Of a stretch of DNA of 5,839 nt, positions 4,641 to 5,839 are shown one piece after another. The DNA is from Flavobacterium sp. (GTDB taxonomy: Bacteria; Bacteroidota; Bacteroidia; Flavobacteriales; Flavobacteriaceae): NCBI GenBank assembly GCA_030152225.1, contig JASLHL010000268.1, positions 1 to 5,839 on the forward strand, read 5' to 3'. The position numbers were made by a program, and so were the translations under genes. Each line of letters starts with the position of its first letter. The first letter of the stretch is position 1. The notes under the pieces were generated by a model that was not told the DNA's origin, ran no database searches, and saw only the letters and a list, made by a program, of their open reading frames with translations.

Positions 4641-5810
4641 ATGCAATTATCTATAATTATTTTAAACTATAACGTTCGTTTCTTTTTGGAGCAATGTATT
4701 AAGTCTGTGCAAGCGGCTATTCAGGCAATTGATGCAGAGATTATCGTAGTTGACAATAATTCTCAAGATGATAGTGCTGTGATGATGCGGCAGCTGTTTC
4801 CCGAGGTTTTATACATTGAAAATAAGGAAAACTTGGGATTTCCCAAAGGGAATAATATTGGGGTCAAACAGGCGAATGGCAAATATATTTGCATTCTTAA
4901 TCCCGATACAGTGGTAGCAGAAGACACCTTTTTGAATCTCCTAAATTTATTTGAGACCAAAGCCAAACTCGGTATTGTCGGTTGTCAAATGATAGATGGA
5001 CGAGGAGGCTTTTTACCAGAATCCAAAAGAGGCATTCCAACCTATTGGCGGTCTTTGATGAAAGTAACGGGACTATATAAGTTGTCTCGTTCTAGTTCGG
5101 TTGTCAATGGGTATTATGCAGCCCATTTACCTCAACACACAAGTGGAGCAGTAGAGATCTTAGTAGGCGCTTTTATGTTTATGCCTAAGCAACTTTATGT
5201 AACCTTAGGAGGATTTGACGAGCGTTTTTTTATGTATGTGGAAGATACGGACCTGTCCTATTCGAGTTTAAAGGCAGGGTATGAGAACTATTACTTTGCC
5301 GACACCACAATTATTCATTACAAAGGAGAAAGCACAGTAAAGGATTTGGAATACGTTAAGCGATTCCATCACGGCACCCAGATCTTTTATGAAAAACACT
5401 TTCGAAAATCCTATGTTTTTGAAATTGCAATGCGTTTGATTACGTTTGTTTTTCTGTTGTTTAAGCAAAAGAAAAAAAGCCCCAAATTAGATGTTGTTTC
5501 CCATACGATTGTCGTTAGTCCAAATGAGCGATTGAAAAATCAGGTCGCTCATACTTTGCAACGTTCCATTGTTCAAGTCAAGTACTTGGAAAAACTTCAA
5601 GAAATGATTGATCAAAAGGCCATAGGAAATGGTGATTTAGTGGAAATTGTCTTTGATGGCGATTATTTAACTAATAAAGAGATCATTACCTTTATGCATA
5701 AAAATTATAGATCAGAAATAATTTATAAAATTAAACCTGTGAATTCTTTGTTTTTGATTGGTAGTAATGATAGTAATAGTAAAGGATCCGTGATAATTTT
5801 AGAAGAATGA
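4641..5810 (+). CDS. Family 2 glycosyltransferase (GT-A fold, rhamnosyltransferase-like) with C-terminal extension
   Basis: This enzyme transfers a sugar from a nucleotide-sugar donor, probably in surface polysaccharide or other glycan assembly at the cytoplasmic face of the inner membrane. Donor and acceptor cannot be read from the sequence. The 389-residue protein starts with the GT2 strand LSIIILNYN (3-11). VVDNNSQDDS (36-45) carries the nucleotide-binding Asp38, and ENLGFPKGNNIG (63-74) follows. The metal-binding DxD equivalent is in LNPDT (86-90). The acceptor-side motif is GGFDERFFMYVEDTDLS (190-206), with acidic residues at 193-194 and 201-202, followed by IIHYKGEST (224-232). This set is typical of the WcaE/rhamnosyltransferase branch of GT2. 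A hydrophobic, basic segment at about 258-279 may touch the membrane. Residues from about 283 to the end form an extension beyond the catalytic domain, ending with FLIGSNDSNSKGSVIILEE. ATG 4641 is fixed because the GT2 fold begins at residue 3. It has its own promoter. Confidence 0.9.
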   Translation: MQLSIIILNYNVRFFLEQCIKSVQAAIQAIDAEIIVVDNNSQDDSAVMMRQLFPEVLYIENKENLGFPKGNNIGVKQANGKYICILNPDTVVAEDTFLNLLNLFETKAKLGIVGCQMIDGRGGFLPESKRGIPTYWRSLMKVTGLYKLSRSSSVVNGYYAAHLPQHTSGAVEILVGAFMFMPKQLYVTLGGFDERFFMYVEDTDLSYSSLKAGYENYYFADTTIIHYKGESTVKDLEYVKRFHHGTQIFYEKHFRKSYVFEIAMRLITFVFLLFKQKKKSPKLDVVSHTIVVSPNERLKNQVAHTLQRSIVQVKYLEKLQEMIDQKAIGNGDLVEIVFDGDYLTNKEIITFMHKNYRSEIIYKIKPVNSLFLIGSNDSNSKGSVIILEE

Positions 5811-5839
5811 TAATTTTATCTTTACGTGGAAAAAGTCCG

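Noticed and set aside
4763..5468. Minus-strand open frames opposite the glycosyltransferase
   Set aside because: The GT2 motifs are read clearly on the + strand throughout this region, and the antisense peptides show no family features.
5762..5780. Short repeat of TAGTAAT units near the end of the glycosyltransferase gene
   Set aside because: Only two to three imperfect copies are present, encoding Ser/Asn residues. This is expected from codon bias in an AT-rich gene.
5811..5839. Possible promoter (TATCTTTA at 5817-5824) and GTG start at 5826 for a next gene
   Set aside because: The -7 box has a mismatch, no TTG lies at the right distance, and only 14 bases of potential coding sequence remain, too few to support a gene.

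Overview
The window is AT-rich and gene-dense, and every supported gene lies on the + strand. The protein set points to Bacteroidetes, most likely family Flavobacteriaceae (a Flavobacterium- or Myroides-like genome). The reasons are a TonB with the cytoplasmic 'FEGRNKSYGAYQLR' N-terminus typical of that phylum, ExbD paralogues placed directly upstream of tonB, a PstS-like lipoprotein and an exported TPR protein directly downstream, the absence of Shine-Dalgarno sites, and promoter boxes of the Bacteroidetes type (TTG ... TAnnTTTG). The genus is inferred from general resemblance and was not verified.

Layout. Bases 1-44 are the tail of an upstream gene, probably another ExbB/ExbD component. Next come exbD (67-612), tonB (639-1493) and a 75-residue two-helix membrane protein (1496-1723). 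The small gene begins 2 nt after the tonB stop, and the unit ends at a strong intrinsic terminator (1725-1755). A second unit holds the PstS-like lipoprotein (start chosen at 1868, ends 2821) and a 559-residue exported TPR protein (2862-4541), closed by another strong terminator (4560-4595). A third unit starts from a good Bacteroidetes promoter (4608-4636) and encodes a family 2 glycosyltransferase with a C-terminal extension (4641-5810). The last 29 bases hold no supported feature.

How the genes fit together. ExbD and TonB form the inner-membrane and periplasmic parts of the proton-motive-force machine that powers TonB-dependent outer-membrane receptors. The small membrane protein is tightly coupled to tonB and may be an accessory of that complex. 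The PstS-like and TPR proteins are both predicted to be exported. Their position next to the TonB locus suggests a cell-envelope job, but nothing in the sequence fixes a substrate. The glycosyltransferase is probably involved in surface polysaccharide or glycan synthesis and appears to be independently transcribed.

Most notable points: a 13-bp perfect terminator-like hairpin lies inside the first codons of the 75-residue gene; the -7 promoter boxes of the glycosyltransferase and possibly of the PstS-like gene sit only 4-6 nt before the start codons, implying leaderless or nearly leaderless mRNAs; the PstS-like protein appears to lack the classical phosphate-binding loop; and the glycosyltransferase carries an uncharacterised C-terminal domain. 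This looks like a conserved core locus. I see no mobile element, CRISPR array, tRNA or rRNA.
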